A DNA stretch of 64,000 nt. Source: Alphaproteobacteria bacterium. Lineage in GTDB: Bacteria > Pseudomonadota > Alphaproteobacteria > Rickettsiales > SXRF01. Below, one piece after another: positions 8,266-17,057 of this stretch. The notes under the pieces were generated by a model, which made no database searches, was not told the origin of the DNA, and was given only the letters and a program-made list of their open reading frames with translations. Numbering within the stretch: position 1 is the stretch's first letter; each line of letters starts with the position of its first letter. The DNA lies in assembly GCA_020049775.1 (NCBI GenBank), contig JAGVLO010000004.1, forward strand, positions 62,001 to 126,000, read 5' to 3'. The position numbers were made by a program, and so were the translations under genes.

Positions 8266-8859
8266 CTACATTCCACGTCCGCTGCCGCGTTCTTCAGGAC
8301 TTCCGCGGTTGATGTATTTATCAACGGCTGATGGGCCTTCCCGCGTTTCCGGCTCGGCAGGAGTTTCCTGCACTTCGGCGGCTTTTGCGTATTTTTTGGG
8401 GCCGGTGCCGTATTTTTCTTCCATGGCGGCGGCCTGCCCGGGCGGTGCCAACACATAGATTTCCTTGAAGCCCTGCCTTTTGAGTTCCAGCAAACGGTGG
8501 TTGCCCTGATCGACGCCTGCAAGGCTTACTTCCGGCATATCCAGCTGCCCGCCCTTGATGGCGGTGCGTATGTTGTCATAGCTGCGCTGGGAATCCTGCG
8601 CCTGATGGCTGCTGTTGGCAAAGGGTACGAGTTTCCACAGCGGGCTGGGCGCGGCCTTGCCGCCGGTGCGGCCTTCAAGCGTAATATCTTCCAGCATTTT
8701 TTCAAGGTCCACGCGCACGGGAACCTGCGAATATTCGCCCATTGGCTTTTGCGGCGGGTAGGTGAATTCCAGCGTGGCGCCGGAAGGGCTGGCTACCACG
8801 AAATTAGTGGGTTCGCGCACGGAATTGGCAGGGCGTTTGACAGGAGGGTTATCGACCAT
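8266..8859 (-). CDS. hypothetical protein with a ParB/nuclease-like motif
   Basis: A 197-residue protein with no signal peptide or membrane segment. Most of it is unrecognised. The central part (about residues 100-145) reads GQLDMPEV, then DQGNHRLLELKRQGF, then IYVLAPP. This resembles the ParB/Srx-like fold, in which a D-x-G-x-H-R turn binds nucleotide. The N-terminal third is proline-rich and the C-terminal tail is rich in Glu, Pro and Arg. It stands alone on the minus strand, with its base composition like the host genes. A nucleotide-binding function is possible but rests on one motif. Confidence 0.55.
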   Translation of the reverse strand: MVDNPPVKRPANSVREPTNFVVASPSGATLEFTYPPQKPMGEYSQVPVRVDLEKMLEDITLEGRTGGKAAPSPLWKLVPFANSSHQAQDSQRSYDNIRTAIKGGQLDMPEVSLAGVDQGNHRLLELKRQGFKEIYVLAPPGQAAAMEEKYGTGPKKYAKAAEVQETPAEPETREGPSAVDKYINRGSPEERGSGRGM

Positions 8860-9047
8860 AAATAGCGTTCAAAGCGTTGTTTGGCCTGATTATACCCTGT
8901 TTATGTTAAGGTTTTATGGCTGAGCTATATATTTATATGAACAAACCGCCCATATAAATTATTGATAAACATTATTTTTGTCTCTGTGGCATTCACGCCG
9001 TGATGATGTTTTTTTAGCAAACGAGGGGGGTACGAAAAGCCTGTAAA

Positions 9048-9122
9048 TGGTGGCTCGAGAGGGATTTGAACCCCCGACCAAGGGATTATGATTCCCCTGC
9101 TCTACCGCTGAGCTACCGAGCC
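9048..9122 (-). tRNA. tRNA with CAT anticodon (tRNA-Met, elongator type)
   Basis: A 75-base cloverleaf with encoded CCA. The acceptor stem GGCTCGG pairs with TCGAGCC, the D arm reads GCTC-AGC-GGT-AGAGC, and the anticodon loop ATCATAA gives CAT. The T arm holds GGTTCAAATCC. Initiator features (a C1 mismatch and three G:C pairs closing the anticodon stem) are not evident, so it is an elongator methionine tRNA or, less likely, the lysidine-modified isoleucine tRNA. Confidence 0.9.
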
Positions 9123-9212
9123 ACATTATCTACAAAGCCAGAGGCATAGGAATTAGGGGCGGGAAGGCCAAAAAGCAAGCGAAAACTGAAGGCGGACCGC
9201 CCCAAAAGGCAA

Positions 9213-9248
9213 TAAAAAACGCGCTGACCTTGGCCAGCGCGTTTTTAT
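9213..9248. terminator. bidirectional intrinsic terminator
   Basis: AACGCGCTG and CAGCGCGTT form a strong stem flanked by an A-run on one side and a T-run on the other. It can end the minus-strand transcript of the gene at 9289-9522 and shield the tRNA-Met. A second perfect hairpin (9260-9281, eleven-base arms ending AACAATCTAA) lies just upstream of it on the same transcript. Confidence 0.8.
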
Positions 9249-9288
9249 TAAATAATTAGAACAATCTAAGGTTAGATTGTTTCTATTA

Positions 9289-9522
9289 TTACATCTTCTT
9301 TTCTTCGGTCTTTGCCTTTTCTTCGGTCTTGCCAGCAGCAGGAGCGGTCTTGTCTGCAGCAGTAGCAGCAGCTTCGTCCTTCTTAGCATCCTTAGCATCG
9401 GTTTTAGCAGCATCGGTGGTAGCTACGGTCTTTGCAGCAGCGTCCTTCTTTACTTCTTCAACAGCGAAAGCAGGAGCGGAGAGAAGGCCGAGAGCGGCGA
9501 TCAGAGCGAGTGTCTTGGTCAT
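9289..9522 (-). CDS. small exported Ala/Lys-rich protein
   Basis: A 77-residue protein that starts with a clear Sec signal peptide (MTKTLALIAALGLLSAPAFA), giving a mature part of about 57 residues. The mature part is almost only Ala, Lys, Thr, Asp and Glu, and is predicted to be disordered. An AAGGA Shine-Dalgarno lies at good spacing. Two hairpins follow the stop. The function is unknown; low-complexity periplasmic peptides of this type occur in many alphaproteobacteria. It is transcribed alone. Confidence 0.7.
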   Translation of the reverse strand: MTKTLALIAALGLLSAPAFAVEEVKKDAAAKTVATTDAAKTDAKDAKKDEAAATAADKTAPAAGKTEEKAKTEEKKM

Positions 9523-9663
9523 GGGTTTAATCCTTAAAAAAGATGTTGGTTTTAATAGTATGCCCCGACTTGCATCGGGCGTGTGGGCATATAAACACCC
9601 TGAGGATTAAACTGCCATGTAAAAAATATTACATTTTTGTAATCTTGCGGCTGCTGTGGATAA

Positions 9664-10071
9664 CTAGGTCAGCAGGGCATGAATTTCCGAGGTTTTTGCG
9701 GCCAGCACATTCTCGCTGTAGGGGGCGCCCGCAACGCCACTGTTCCATATTGGATTGGGCCATGCCGCATCGTTCTCAAAGCGTGCGATAACATGGATAT
9801 GCAGCTGCGGAACCATGTTACCCAGCGCGGCGATATTCATTTTATGGGCGTTCGTATGCGCTAAAAATTGTGCAGTGCAAAAACGCACTTCCTGCATCAC
9901 GGTTTGATAGTCTGTTTCGCCCAGTTCAGAAATTTCGCGTACGCCATCGCGCATCGGCACCAGTATCAGCCACGGGAATTGGGAGTTATTCATCAGCAGC
10001 ACGCGGCAGGCTTTCAGGTCGCAGATATGTGCGCAGTCTTTGGCTAGTTGCGGATGCAGCTCGAAAGCCAT
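9664..10071 (-). CDS. HIT family nucleotide-binding protein
   Basis: A 135-residue histidine-triad protein. The triad region reads VPQLHIHVIAR, with His91 (the expected nucleophile) and His93 present and Gln89 in place of the first triad histidine, a variant I have seen often in proteobacterial HIT proteins. Members hydrolyse nucleoside phosphoramidates or dinucleoside polyphosphates; the physiological substrate is not predictable. It sits two bases downstream of purB and is probably co-transcribed with it. Confidence 0.87.
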   Translation of the reverse strand: MAFELHPQLAKDCAHICDLKACRVLLMNNSQFPWLILVPMRDGVREISELGETDYQTVMQEVRFCTAQFLAHTNAHKMNIAALGNMVPQLHIHVIARFENDAAWPNPIWNSGVAGAPYSENVLAAKTSEIHALLT

Positions 10072-10072
10072 A

Positions 10073-11368
10073 TTATTTGCCGAACACGCGCTTGAAGATG
10101 GTGTTCACATGCTTGGTGTGGTAGCGCAGGTCGAACAGTTTTTTCAGGTCTGCGGCCTTGATATGTTTGGTGATGTCCTTGTCGGCGGAAAGCTCGGTCA
10201 GGAAGTCTTTGCCCTGTTCCCACACTTTCATGGCGTTACGCTGTACCAGCTTGTACGAGTCCTCGCGGCTGACGCCTGCCTGTGTGAGCGCAAGCAGTAC
10301 GCGCTGCGAAAACACGAGGCCGCGCATTTTGTTCATGTTTTTTTCCATGGTGTCGGGATAGACCACCAGCTTGTCGATGACGTTCGTCAGGCGGTTCAGC
10401 GCGAAATCGAGCGTTACTGTAGCATCGGGCGCAATCATGCGCTCAACGGAGGAGTGCGAAATATCGCGCTCGTGCCATAATGCTACATTTTCCAGCGCGG
10501 GCGTGACATAGCCGCGCACAAGGCGGGCAAGTCCGGTGACGTTTTCGGAAAGCACAGGGTTGCGCTTGTGCGGCATGGCCGAGCTACCTTTCTGGCCGGG
10601 GGAGAAATATTCCTCGGCTTCCAACACTTCGGTGCGCTGCAAATGGCGGATTTCCACGGCGAGGCGTTCCATCGAGCTGGCGATAACGCCGAGCGTGGCA
10701 AAGAACATGGCGTGGCGGTCGCGCGGGATAACCTGTGTGGAAACCGGTTCTACTGTCAGGCCCATTTTCTTGGCAACGTACTGTTCTACAAATGGATCGA
10801 TATTGGCGAATGTGCCGACAGCGCCGGAAATAGCGCAGGTGGCGATTTCAGCGCGTGCGGCTTTCATGCGTTCGCGGCAGCGGTTGAATTCGGCGTAGTA
10901 ACCCGCCAGCTTCAGGCCGAATGTCACCGGCTCGGCGTGGATGCCGTGGCTGCGGCCAATGGTCGGCATGTCCTTGGTTTCATAGGCGCGCTTTTTAATG
11001 GCGGCGAGCAGGGCATCTAAATCTTTGAGTAAAATATCGCTGGCGCGGGCAAGCTGCACAGCAAGGCAGGTGTCGAGTACGTCGGAGCTGGTCATACCCT
11101 GATGCAGGAAACGTGCTTCCGGCCCTACATATTCCGCTACGTTGGTGAGGAAAGCGATAACGTCATGCTTGGTGGTGCGCTCGATTTCGTCGATGCGCTT
11201 TACGTCGAACTTGCCTTTTTTCCATATGGTCTTGGCCGCGCTTTCGGGAATCACCTTGAGTTTTGCCAGCGCGTCGCAGGCATGTGCTTCCAGCTCGAAC
11301 CAGATTTGGTAACGTGTCTGGTCGCTCCAGATATTGGCCATTTCAGGGCGGGAATAACGCGGGATCAT
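10073..11368 (-). CDS. purB: adenylosuccinate lyase
   Basis: A 431-residue enzyme of the aspartase/fumarase superfamily that splits SAICAR and adenylosuccinate in purine synthesis. The flexible signature loop GSSAMPHKRNP lies at about residues 261-271, and TSSDVLDT and GRSHGIHAEP are present. I chose ATG 11368 because the family N-terminus is MIPRYSRPEM; a longer frame to 11410 adds 14 atypical residues. The HIT gene follows after one base. Confidence 0.95.
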   Translation of the reverse strand: MIPRYSRPEMANIWSDQTRYQIWFELEAHACDALAKLKVIPESAAKTIWKKGKFDVKRIDEIERTTKHDVIAFLTNVAEYVGPEARFLHQGMTSSDVLDTCLAVQLARASDILLKDLDALLAAIKKRAYETKDMPTIGRSHGIHAEPVTFGLKLAGYYAEFNRCRERMKAARAEIATCAISGAVGTFANIDPFVEQYVAKKMGLTVEPVSTQVIPRDRHAMFFATLGVIASSMERLAVEIRHLQRTEVLEAEEYFSPGQKGSSAMPHKRNPVLSENVTGLARLVRGYVTPALENVALWHERDISHSSVERMIAPDATVTLDFALNRLTNVIDKLVVYPDTMEKNMNKMRGLVFSQRVLLALTQAGVSREDSYKLVQRNAMKVWEQGKDFLTELSADKDITKHIKAADLKKLFDLRYHTKHVNTIFKRVFGK

Positions 11369-11434
11369 TTTTTGTACGCTTTCTTGAGAATTCGAGGACG
11401 GGAGTGACAACGAAATGTGCCACTAGAATGACTT

Positions 11435-12055
11435 TTAATAGGCAACAGGCACGGGGTCAAGGGCGCGCCACAAATACCATGTGGCAACCGTGCGGTAAGG
11501 CTTCCAGCGTTCGCCAAGGGCGCGGAAATCCAGCATATTCATGGGTTCATTCTTGTTGTAATGCCTGAAAACCGCCTTTTGCAGGCCGATATCGGCCACG
11601 GGGTAAACGTCGGGGCGGCCAAGGTGGAAAATCAACAACATTTCCACTGTCCAACGGCCAATGCCCTTGATGCTGGTCAGTTCCTTGATAATTTCATCGT
11701 CGGTCATGTTCGGCCAGTTTTTGATGACATCCTTATTATCAAGGAAGTGATTGGCCAGCGCGTGCATGTAGGTCACTTTGCGCTCGGACAGGCCGCAGGA
11801 GCGAAGTATGGCGGCGTCTATGTTGGCAAGTTTGCGCGGGGTAATTTTGTCAGCGGCCATCATTACCCTGTTCCACACCGTGTCGGCGGCTTTCACTGAA
11901 ATCTGCTGGCCGACGATGGAGCGCGCCAGCGTATAAAAAGCTTCGCCGCGCAGCTGCATGGTTTCGCCTTCGTAAGAGGCAATGAGTTTTTTCATCACCT
12001 TGTCGGTTTTGGAGAGTTCTTTTTTCGCTTCGTCCCAATAAGCGGGGGAGGTCAT
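11435..12055 (-). CDS. alkA: DNA-3-methyladenine glycosylase II (AlkA-like)
   Basis: A 206-residue HhH-GPD base-excision repair glycosylase. The helix-hairpin-helix LTSIKGIGRWTVEM covers 126-139, and the catalytic aspartate is Asp155 in VADIGLQ. The iron-sulfur cluster of the Nth/MutY group is absent. It lacks the N-terminal domain of E. coli AlkA, which is normal for short forms. Its start overlaps the pheT stop as ATGA, so it is the last gene of the pheS-unknown-pheT-alkA series. Confidence 0.88.
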   Translation of the reverse strand: MTSPAYWDEAKKELSKTDKVMKKLIASYEGETMQLRGEAFYTLARSIVGQQISVKAADTVWNRVMMAADKITPRKLANIDAAILRSCGLSERKVTYMHALANHFLDNKDVIKNWPNMTDDEIIKELTSIKGIGRWTVEMLLIFHLGRPDVYPVADIGLQKAVFRHYNKNEPMNMLDFRALGERWKPYRTVATWYLWRALDPVPVAY

Positions 12056-14454
12056 TGGCGCAATTGGCCGCCAAAGCCTTTGTTTGCAGCGGCGACAATG
12101 GCGTTGCTCACTGTGGTGATGTCGGCATCGGACAGCGTGCGCTCAAAGGATTGCAGCGTCACTTTCACGGCGACCGATTTCTTGCCAGCGTCCACGCCTT
12201 TGCCGGAATACACGTCGAAAATGCGTACATCGGTCACCAGCTGTTTTTCAGCGGCGTTGATGGCTTTGATGATATCGGCTGCAGGCACCTTATCATCCAC
12301 AATAAAAGCGAAGTCACGCTCCACTGCCTGATATTCAGAAAGTTTCAGTGCGGGGCGGGTCTTTGATTTAGCACGCGGGGCGGGGATGGTGTCGAGGAAA
12401 ATTTCAAAGCCGGATACGCGGCCTTCGATATCGAAACGTGACAAAATGCCCGGGTGGATTTCACCGAAATAGCCCAGCACAATCTTGCCACCCAGCGTCA
12501 GCGCACCGCTGCGGCCGGGGTGATACCATGCGGGGAGATTGGTGGTGACGATGTCAGCTTTATTCAGGCCGAGCGATTGCAATATGTCCAGAGCATCGGC
12601 CTTGGCCTCAAACGCGTCGGTTTCTCGTGATTTGTTGGCAAACAGCGCCTCATTATAGTGTTGTTCGGTTACCGTGCCGCTGCGAATACCACAAGCCACC
12701 ATACGCTGGCCTTCGGGTGTGATGTCAAAAAATTGCAGGCCGACTTCAAACAGCGAAACATCCTTGAAGCCACGGAATGCGTTCTTTTTTGCCGCTTCCA
12801 GCAGGTTGGGCAGCAGGTTGGGGCGCATGGTGTCGAGGTCAGCGGAAATCGGGTTGACCAGTTTCAGTTTCGCATTGCCCCCGCCGAATAATTTTGCCTG
12901 CGCTTCCGGCAGGAACGACCACGTCACGGCTTCACTCATGCCGCGCGAGGCCAGCGTGCGCTTGGCGAGGTGTACGCGTTTTTGGGCAAGGTTCAGTGCC
13001 GGTTTGCTGATAGCGGGCAGCTTGGGCAGCGGCGTGGTCGGGATATGGTCATAGCCGTGGATGCGCAATACTTCTTCCACCAGATCGGCTTCGCCCTCAA
13101 CGTCGGCGCGCCATGACGGCGGGGTGACAACCCAGCTGCCATATTCGGATTTGCAGGCAAAGCCAAGCGCCGTGAGTATGGATTCCACCTTGTCATTATG
13201 CAGCGATACGCCGCCTAAATTTTCAATGCGTTCAGCCTTCAGCGTGATGCTGCGCGGCGCATACGGTGATTTACCTGTCACTACCAGTTCGCTGGTCTCG
13301 CCGCCGCAGAGTTCCTTAATCAGGCACAGCGCGAGTTTCGCGCCGGTTTCCAGAAATTCAGGGTCAACGGCGCGTTCAAAGCGGTAGCGCGCGTCGGAAT
13401 CAATCTGCAATGCGCGGCCATTGGCTGCCACATGCGCAGGCTTGAAGAGTGCCACTTCCAGAAACACGTCGGTGGTGTCCATGCCGCAGCCGGTGGGTTC
13501 ACCGCCGATAATGCCGCCAAGCGCCTGCGGCGCTGCATCGTCGGCTATCACGCACATGCCCGAGCCGAGGATATAGTCTTTGCCGTTAAGTGCTTTCAGC
13601 GATTCGCCGGATTTGGATTCACGCACACTCAGATTGCCCTTGAGTTTTTTGATATCATAGACATGCAGGGGGCGGCCAAGGTCGAAGGTGATGTAGTTGG
13701 TGATGTCCACCAGCGCGGAAATTGGTTTCTGGCCGATGGCTTCCAGCCGTGTTTTCAGCCATGACGGGCTTTCAGCGTTTTTCACGCCTTTGATGGCAGC
13801 GCCAATAAACTGGTTACAATGTGGCGTTGTAATGGTGACATTCACGGGTGATTTGAAACTGCCCTTTACGCCGGAAATATCCGGCAGGGGCTTGAGTGTG
13901 CCAAGGCCTGCAGCGGCGAGGTCACGCGCCACGCCGCGCACACCAAGACAATCGGCGCGGTTAGGGGTGATAGCGATTTCGATAACGGGGTCGTTCGCAC
14001 CCAGCGCGTCAATGGCTGGGCTGCCGATTTTTGGCTCGCCGGAGAGTTCAATGATGCCTGCGCCGTCCGTACCCAGAGAAAGTTCGGCGGCGGAACACAA
14101 CATGCCGTTGCTTTCTACACCGCGAATCTTGGTTTTTTTAATGACAAGGCCGTTAGCGGGAATCAGCGCGCCTTCCTTGGCCAGCACTACATATATGCCT
14201 GCGCGGGCGTTGGCCGCGCCGCAGACAATCTGCAATTCTCCTACATCCGTCTGCACCTTGCACACGCGCAGCTTGTCGGCTTCGGGGTGTTTTTCGGCCT
14301 GCAGGATTTTGGCAACGGTAAAGGCGGCCAAATCTTTGCTGCGGTCGGCGATGGACTCAACTTCAAGGCCGACAGCCGTCAGCGTGGTGCTTATTTGCTC
14401 CAGTGACGCGTTGGTATCGAGATGGTCTTTCAGCCAGCCGAGGGTGAATTTCAT
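12052..14454 (-). CDS. pheT: phenylalanyl-tRNA synthetase beta subunit
   Basis: An 800-residue beta chain of the alpha2-beta2 enzyme that charges tRNA-Phe. It begins [12 protein letters not shown] and has an N-terminal EMAP/OB-fold tRNA-binding domain (about 40-150), B3/B4 editing and B5 domains, and a C-terminal ferredoxin-fold anticodon-binding domain ending FGGQLRQ. I moved the start to ATG 14454, since the longer frame overlaps the gene before it in sense and has no family support. It overlaps both neighbours by four bases. Confidence 0.96.
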   Translation of the reverse strand: MKFTLGWLKDHLDTNASLEQISTTLTAVGLEVESIADRSKDLAAFTVAKILQAEKHPEADKLRVCKVQTDVGELQIVCGAANARAGIYVVLAKEGALIPANGLVIKKTKIRGVESNGMLCSAAELSLGTDGAGIIELSGEPKIGSPAIDALGANDPVIEIAITPNRADCLGVRGVARDLAAAGLGTLKPLPDISGVKGSFKSPVNVTITTPHCNQFIGAAIKGVKNAESPSWLKTRLEAIGQKPISALVDITNYITFDLGRPLHVYDIKKLKGNLSVRESKSGESLKALNGKDYILGSGMCVIADDAAPQALGGIIGGEPTGCGMDTTDVFLEVALFKPAHVAANGRALQIDSDARYRFERAVDPEFLETGAKLALCLIKELCGGETSELVVTGKSPYAPRSITLKAERIENLGGVSLHNDKVESILTALGFACKSEYGSWVVTPPSWRADVEGEADLVEEVLRIHGYDHIPTTPLPKLPAISKPALNLAQKRVHLAKRTLASRGMSEAVTWSFLPEAQAKLFGGGNAKLKLVNPISADLDTMRPNLLPNLLEAAKKNAFRGFKDVSLFEVGLQFFDITPEGQRMVACGIRSGTVTEQHYNEALFANKSRETDAFEAKADALDILQSLGLNKADIVTTNLPAWYHPGRSGALTLGGKIVLGYFGEIHPGILSRFDIEGRVSGFEIFLDTIPAPRAKSKTRPALKLSEYQAVERDFAFIVDDKVPAADIIKAINAAEKQLVTDVRIFDVYSGKGVDAGKKSVAVKVTLQSFERTLSDADITTVSNAIVAAANKGFGGQLRQ

Positions 14455-14996
14455 GTAAGCTCTGCCCCTGTCATCATGGCCTTGCGGCGGGCTTCTACCG
14501 TGTCTATCCATGATTGGCGTGGCGTCTTCGCCGTGGCAACCGCTAGCGCAGCATTATAATGCTCAAGGCATTCGGGTGGCAGGGCGTCCTGACCCAGGCA
14601 ATCCTCGATGTCGCGGCGGTATTTTTCAGCCTTGGCGGCGTAGTCGCGGATAAAGTCTGCCTGTGTGGGCTGCGGCATACCGCTGCCTGTGCGGGCTTTG
14701 ACCAGCATCTCGAGATTGTGGAAAGCATCTTTCAGCAGGATTTCATTTGGCGTGCCGTCAAATTCACTTACGGCAAATTGCAGCACGTCTTCAATAGCTT
14801 CGCGGCGGGTGCGTGGGCTTTCCAGCACCTTGTCCACTTTTGCACGTTTCTTTTCGCTTAATGCCTCGTCTTCGTCTTTGGGCATATGGAGCGCCGCGTC
14901 GGCATAGGCGCGCACATAACTCAGGCTGATTTCCGTTGTCATGCGCTCGGTGATGTCCTTGTTTATCAAGGGCAGATTTTCAATGCTGATGCTCAT
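14451..14996 (-). CDS. unknown protein encoded between pheS and pheT
   Basis: A 181-residue cytoplasmic-looking protein, acidic and predicted to be mostly helical, with no motif I recognise. It overlaps the pheS stop and the pheT start by four bases each (ATGA junctions), so it is translated at a ratio tied to the synthetase subunits. Codon use matches its neighbours, so it is not a recent arrival. In most bacteria pheS and pheT are adjacent. The tight coupling suggests a conserved lineage-specific gene, possibly related to translation, but that is inference from position alone. Confidence 0.75.
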   Translation of the reverse strand: MSISIENLPLINKDITERMTTEISLSYVRAYADAALHMPKDEDEALSEKKRAKVDKVLESPRTRREAIEDVLQFAVSEFDGTPNEILLKDAFHNLEMLVKARTGSGMPQPTQADFIRDYAAKAEKYRRDIEDCLGQDALPPECLEHYNAALAVATAKTPRQSWIDTVEARRKAMMTGAELT

Positions 14997-16108
14997 AAGC
15001 CTCCGATCAATGACGGGATGGCCAATGCATCGAAACCATAATGTTTCAACCAGCGCGCGTCGCTTTCAAAAAAGGTGCGTAAATCAGGAATACCATATTT
15101 GAGCATGGCAAGGCGCTCGACGCCCATGCCAAAGGCAAAGCCTTGCCACTCGTTGGGGTCAAGGCCGCAGTTTCTAAGCACATTTGGATGAACCATACCG
15201 CAGCCCATCACTTCCAGCCAGTCAGCGCCTGCACCAATCTTGATTTCCTCGCGCGAGCGCGTGCAGCCTATATCCACTTCCGCCGAAGGTTCGGTGAAGG
15301 GGAAAAAGCTTGGGCGGTAGCGCACGGGTACGTTATCCAGCTCAAAAAACGCCTTCAGGAATTCGATGATGCAGCCCTTGAGGTGTCCCATATGAATATT
15401 CTTGTCGATGACGAAGCCTTCAACCTGATGGAACATCGGCGTGTGGGTAATATCGGAATCGCAGCGGTACGTTGAGCCGGGCGCGATGAAGCGGAAAGGC
15501 GGCTTACCTGCTTTCATGGTGCGAATCTGCACCGGCGATGTGTGGGTGCGTAGCAGTGTTTTGCCGTCGCCCCCGGGATTATTTGAATTTCCTTGTAAAT
15601 AGAAGGTGTCGTGCATCTGGCGGGCAGGGTGCGACTCGGGAATGTTGAGTTTGTCGAAGTTCATTTCGTCGGATTCGATGTCCGGCCCTTCGGCAACCGA
15701 AAAACCCATATCGGCGAAGATGGCGGTGATTTCTTCAATGACCTGTGTCACCGGGTGAATTTTGCCTTGCGTCTCGGCGCGGGCGGGCAGGGTAACGTCG
15801 ATGGTTTCGGTTTGCAGGCGTTCGTTGAGTTCCAATATTTTAAGATCAGACCTCCGATCTTCAAGCGCTTGTTCAACGCGGCGCGCATCATGATTAAAGC
15901 GCTCTCCAGATTTTTTTCTTTCTTCTACATCTGGAATATTGCCTAAACTTTTTCTCAGAAGCGTATAAACGCCGCTTTTTTTGCCAAAGGCCTCAAGGTC
16001 AATAGCTTCTAATTCAATTGTGGATGTAGCTTTTTGAATACGCGAAATAAAATCCGCGAATTGTTCTGTAAGCTGCGCACCTGTTACTGTTACCATTTGT
16101 GTCGTCAT
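14993..16108 (-). CDS. pheS: phenylalanyl-tRNA synthetase alpha subunit
   Basis: A 371-residue class II synthetase catalytic subunit. The N-terminal coiled coil (about 1-95) is followed by the catalytic domain with the motif 2 region ([15 protein letters not shown]), [10 protein letters not shown], and the motif 3 region near the end ([16 protein letters not shown]). A short extra loop (about [10 protein letters not shown]) interrupts the region before TSPVQIRTM. The first ATG (16108) lies within a palindromic repeat; ATG 16096 is an alternative start giving 367 residues. Neither has a strong Shine-Dalgarno. It is downstream of rplT, as in many alphaproteobacteria. Confidence 0.95.
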   Translation of the reverse strand: MTTQMVTVTGAQLTEQFADFISRIQKATSTIELEAIDLEAFGKKSGVYTLLRKSLGNIPDVEERKKSGERFNHDARRVEQALEDRRSDLKILELNERLQTETIDVTLPARAETQGKIHPVTQVIEEITAIFADMGFSVAEGPDIESDEMNFDKLNIPESHPARQMHDTFYLQGNSNNPGGDGKTLLRTHTSPVQIRTMKAGKPPFRFIAPGSTYRCDSDITHTPMFHQVEGFVIDKNIHMGHLKGCIIEFLKAFFELDNVPVRYRPSFFPFTEPSAEVDIGCTRSREEIKIGAGADWLEVMGCGMVHPNVLRNCGLDPNEWQGFAFGMGVERLAMLKYGIPDLRTFFESDARWLKHYGFDALAIPSLIGGL

Positions 16109-16198
16109 TCCGGCGTAGGCCGGAATCCATGCTGCTATTTAAAAATACTGGCACAGATTCCGGCATTAACGGTGGACTCCGGCCTACGCCGGAGTGAC
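16104..16198. repeat. pair of inverted REP-like palindromic units
   Basis: A 26-base unit at 16104-16129 (GTCATTCCGGCGTAGGCC...) and its near-perfect inverse at 16173-16198 (24 of 26 bases match after reversal) enclose about 43 bases. Each unit is itself a palindrome (CCGGCGTAGGCCGG). This is the pattern of dispersed proteobacterial REP-type repeats. It fills the whole rplT-pheS gap and overlaps the annotated first codons of pheS. It could act as a terminator-like structure between the two genes. Confidence 0.8.
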
Positions 16199-16204
16199 AA
16201 AGAT

Positions 16205-16573
16205 TTACGCTGCTTTTTTAGCGAGCGCAGCTTTCGACTGTTCAACCAGTGCCTTGAAAGCGGCTGGTTCGCGTGTGGCGAGGTCAGACAGCACCTTGCG
16301 GTCAACGCTGATGCCGGCTGTTATCAGGCCGTTCATGAACTGTGAATACACCATGCCGTGTTCGCGTACGCCGGCGTTGATGCGTTGGATCCACAGTGAG
16401 CGGAACGTGCGTTTTTTGTTGCGGCGATCGCGATATGCGTATTTCAGGCCTTTTTCGACTTTTTCAATCGCAACGCGGAAGCAGGTGCTTGAGCGGCCGC
16501 GATAGCCTTTTGCCATTTTGAGCACTTTTTTGTGGCGGGCGTGCGTGGTAACCCCTCTTTTAACGTGTGCCAT
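16205..16573 (-). CDS. rplT: 50S ribosomal protein L20
   Basis: A 122-residue basic protein of the large subunit, starting [16 protein letters not shown] and containing [17 protein letters not shown], both diagnostic of L20. The length is normal. It follows rpmI after a gap of 14 bases and is co-transcribed with it. L20 is also an autogenous repressor of this operon in several bacteria; no such leader site is identified here. Confidence 0.97.
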   Translation of the reverse strand: MAHVKRGVTTHARHKKVLKMAKGYRGRSSTCFRVAIEKVEKGLKYAYRDRRNKKRTFRSLWIQRINAGVREHGMVYSQFMNGLITAGISVDRKVLSDLATREPAAFKALVEQSKAALAKKAA

Positions 16574-16587
16574 GGTTCAATGCTCCC

Positions 16588-16794
16588 TTATTTGCTGTTG
16601 CCGTAAGGCATGTACTGCACGATACGATGCGTATCCGACTCATCCATGATGGTGGTGCCGCGTGCATTGCGGATAAAACGGTTGGTGCGCTTGCGCATAC
16701 CGTGGCGTTTTCCGGCTTGGGAGGCTACTACTTTACCGGTTGCGGTGAAGCGGAAACGCTTCTTGCAACCACTTTTGGTTTTCAACTTTGGCAT
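16588..16794 (-). CDS. rpmI: 50S ribosomal protein L35
   Basis: A 68-residue basic protein beginning [14 protein letters not shown] and containing [12 protein letters not shown], as in L35. ATG 16794 is chosen from the family N-terminus; an open frame continues upstream to 16926 but without family similarity. infC, often directly upstream of rpmI, is not here, and the next gene upstream runs in the opposite direction. Confidence 0.95.
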   Translation of the reverse strand: MPKLKTKSGCKKRFRFTATGKVVASQAGKRHGMRKRTNRFIRNARGTTIMDESDTHRIVQYMPYGNSK

Positions 16795-16974
16795 TTTCCT
16801 ATCCTTTATTTTAGAATTGCGTTTAAGGGCTTTCGCCCTTTTGGTCACTTTATCAAGTGACTCCAACCCACCAAGGCAATGCCTCGCCCGGAGATTGGGG
16901 GAGGAACTTAATAGACGCAAAACCACCCCATTTCAAGCAAAAAACAGCCATTTGCGAATTATTTTCAGTTATGG
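16795..16974 (-). promoter_or_regulatory. leader region of rpmI-rplT
   Basis: An untranslated stretch on the minus strand with two visible hairpins in the transcript: AAGGGC/GCCCTT (16823-16838) and GTCACTT/AAGTGAC (about 16843-16860). It is GC-rich near its distal end. It may hold the operon promoter and a translational control structure, but no specific L20 or IF3 control element can be recognised. Confidence 0.35.
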
Positions 16975-17004
16975 TTGAAATAACCGACGTTTGCACTATA
17001 TAAT
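16975..17004 (+). promoter_or_regulatory. candidate sigma-70 promoter of the Bax-inhibitor-1 gene
   Basis: TTGAAA (16975-16980) and TATAAT (16999-17004) are separated by 18 bases, with the start codon 54 bases further downstream. The fit to the vegetative consensus is good. Confidence 0.65.
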
Positions 17005-17057
17005 AGTAACAAATCCAGAAATATTCTGGGTTTACACAATTTTTTAGGAGGTTTTCA

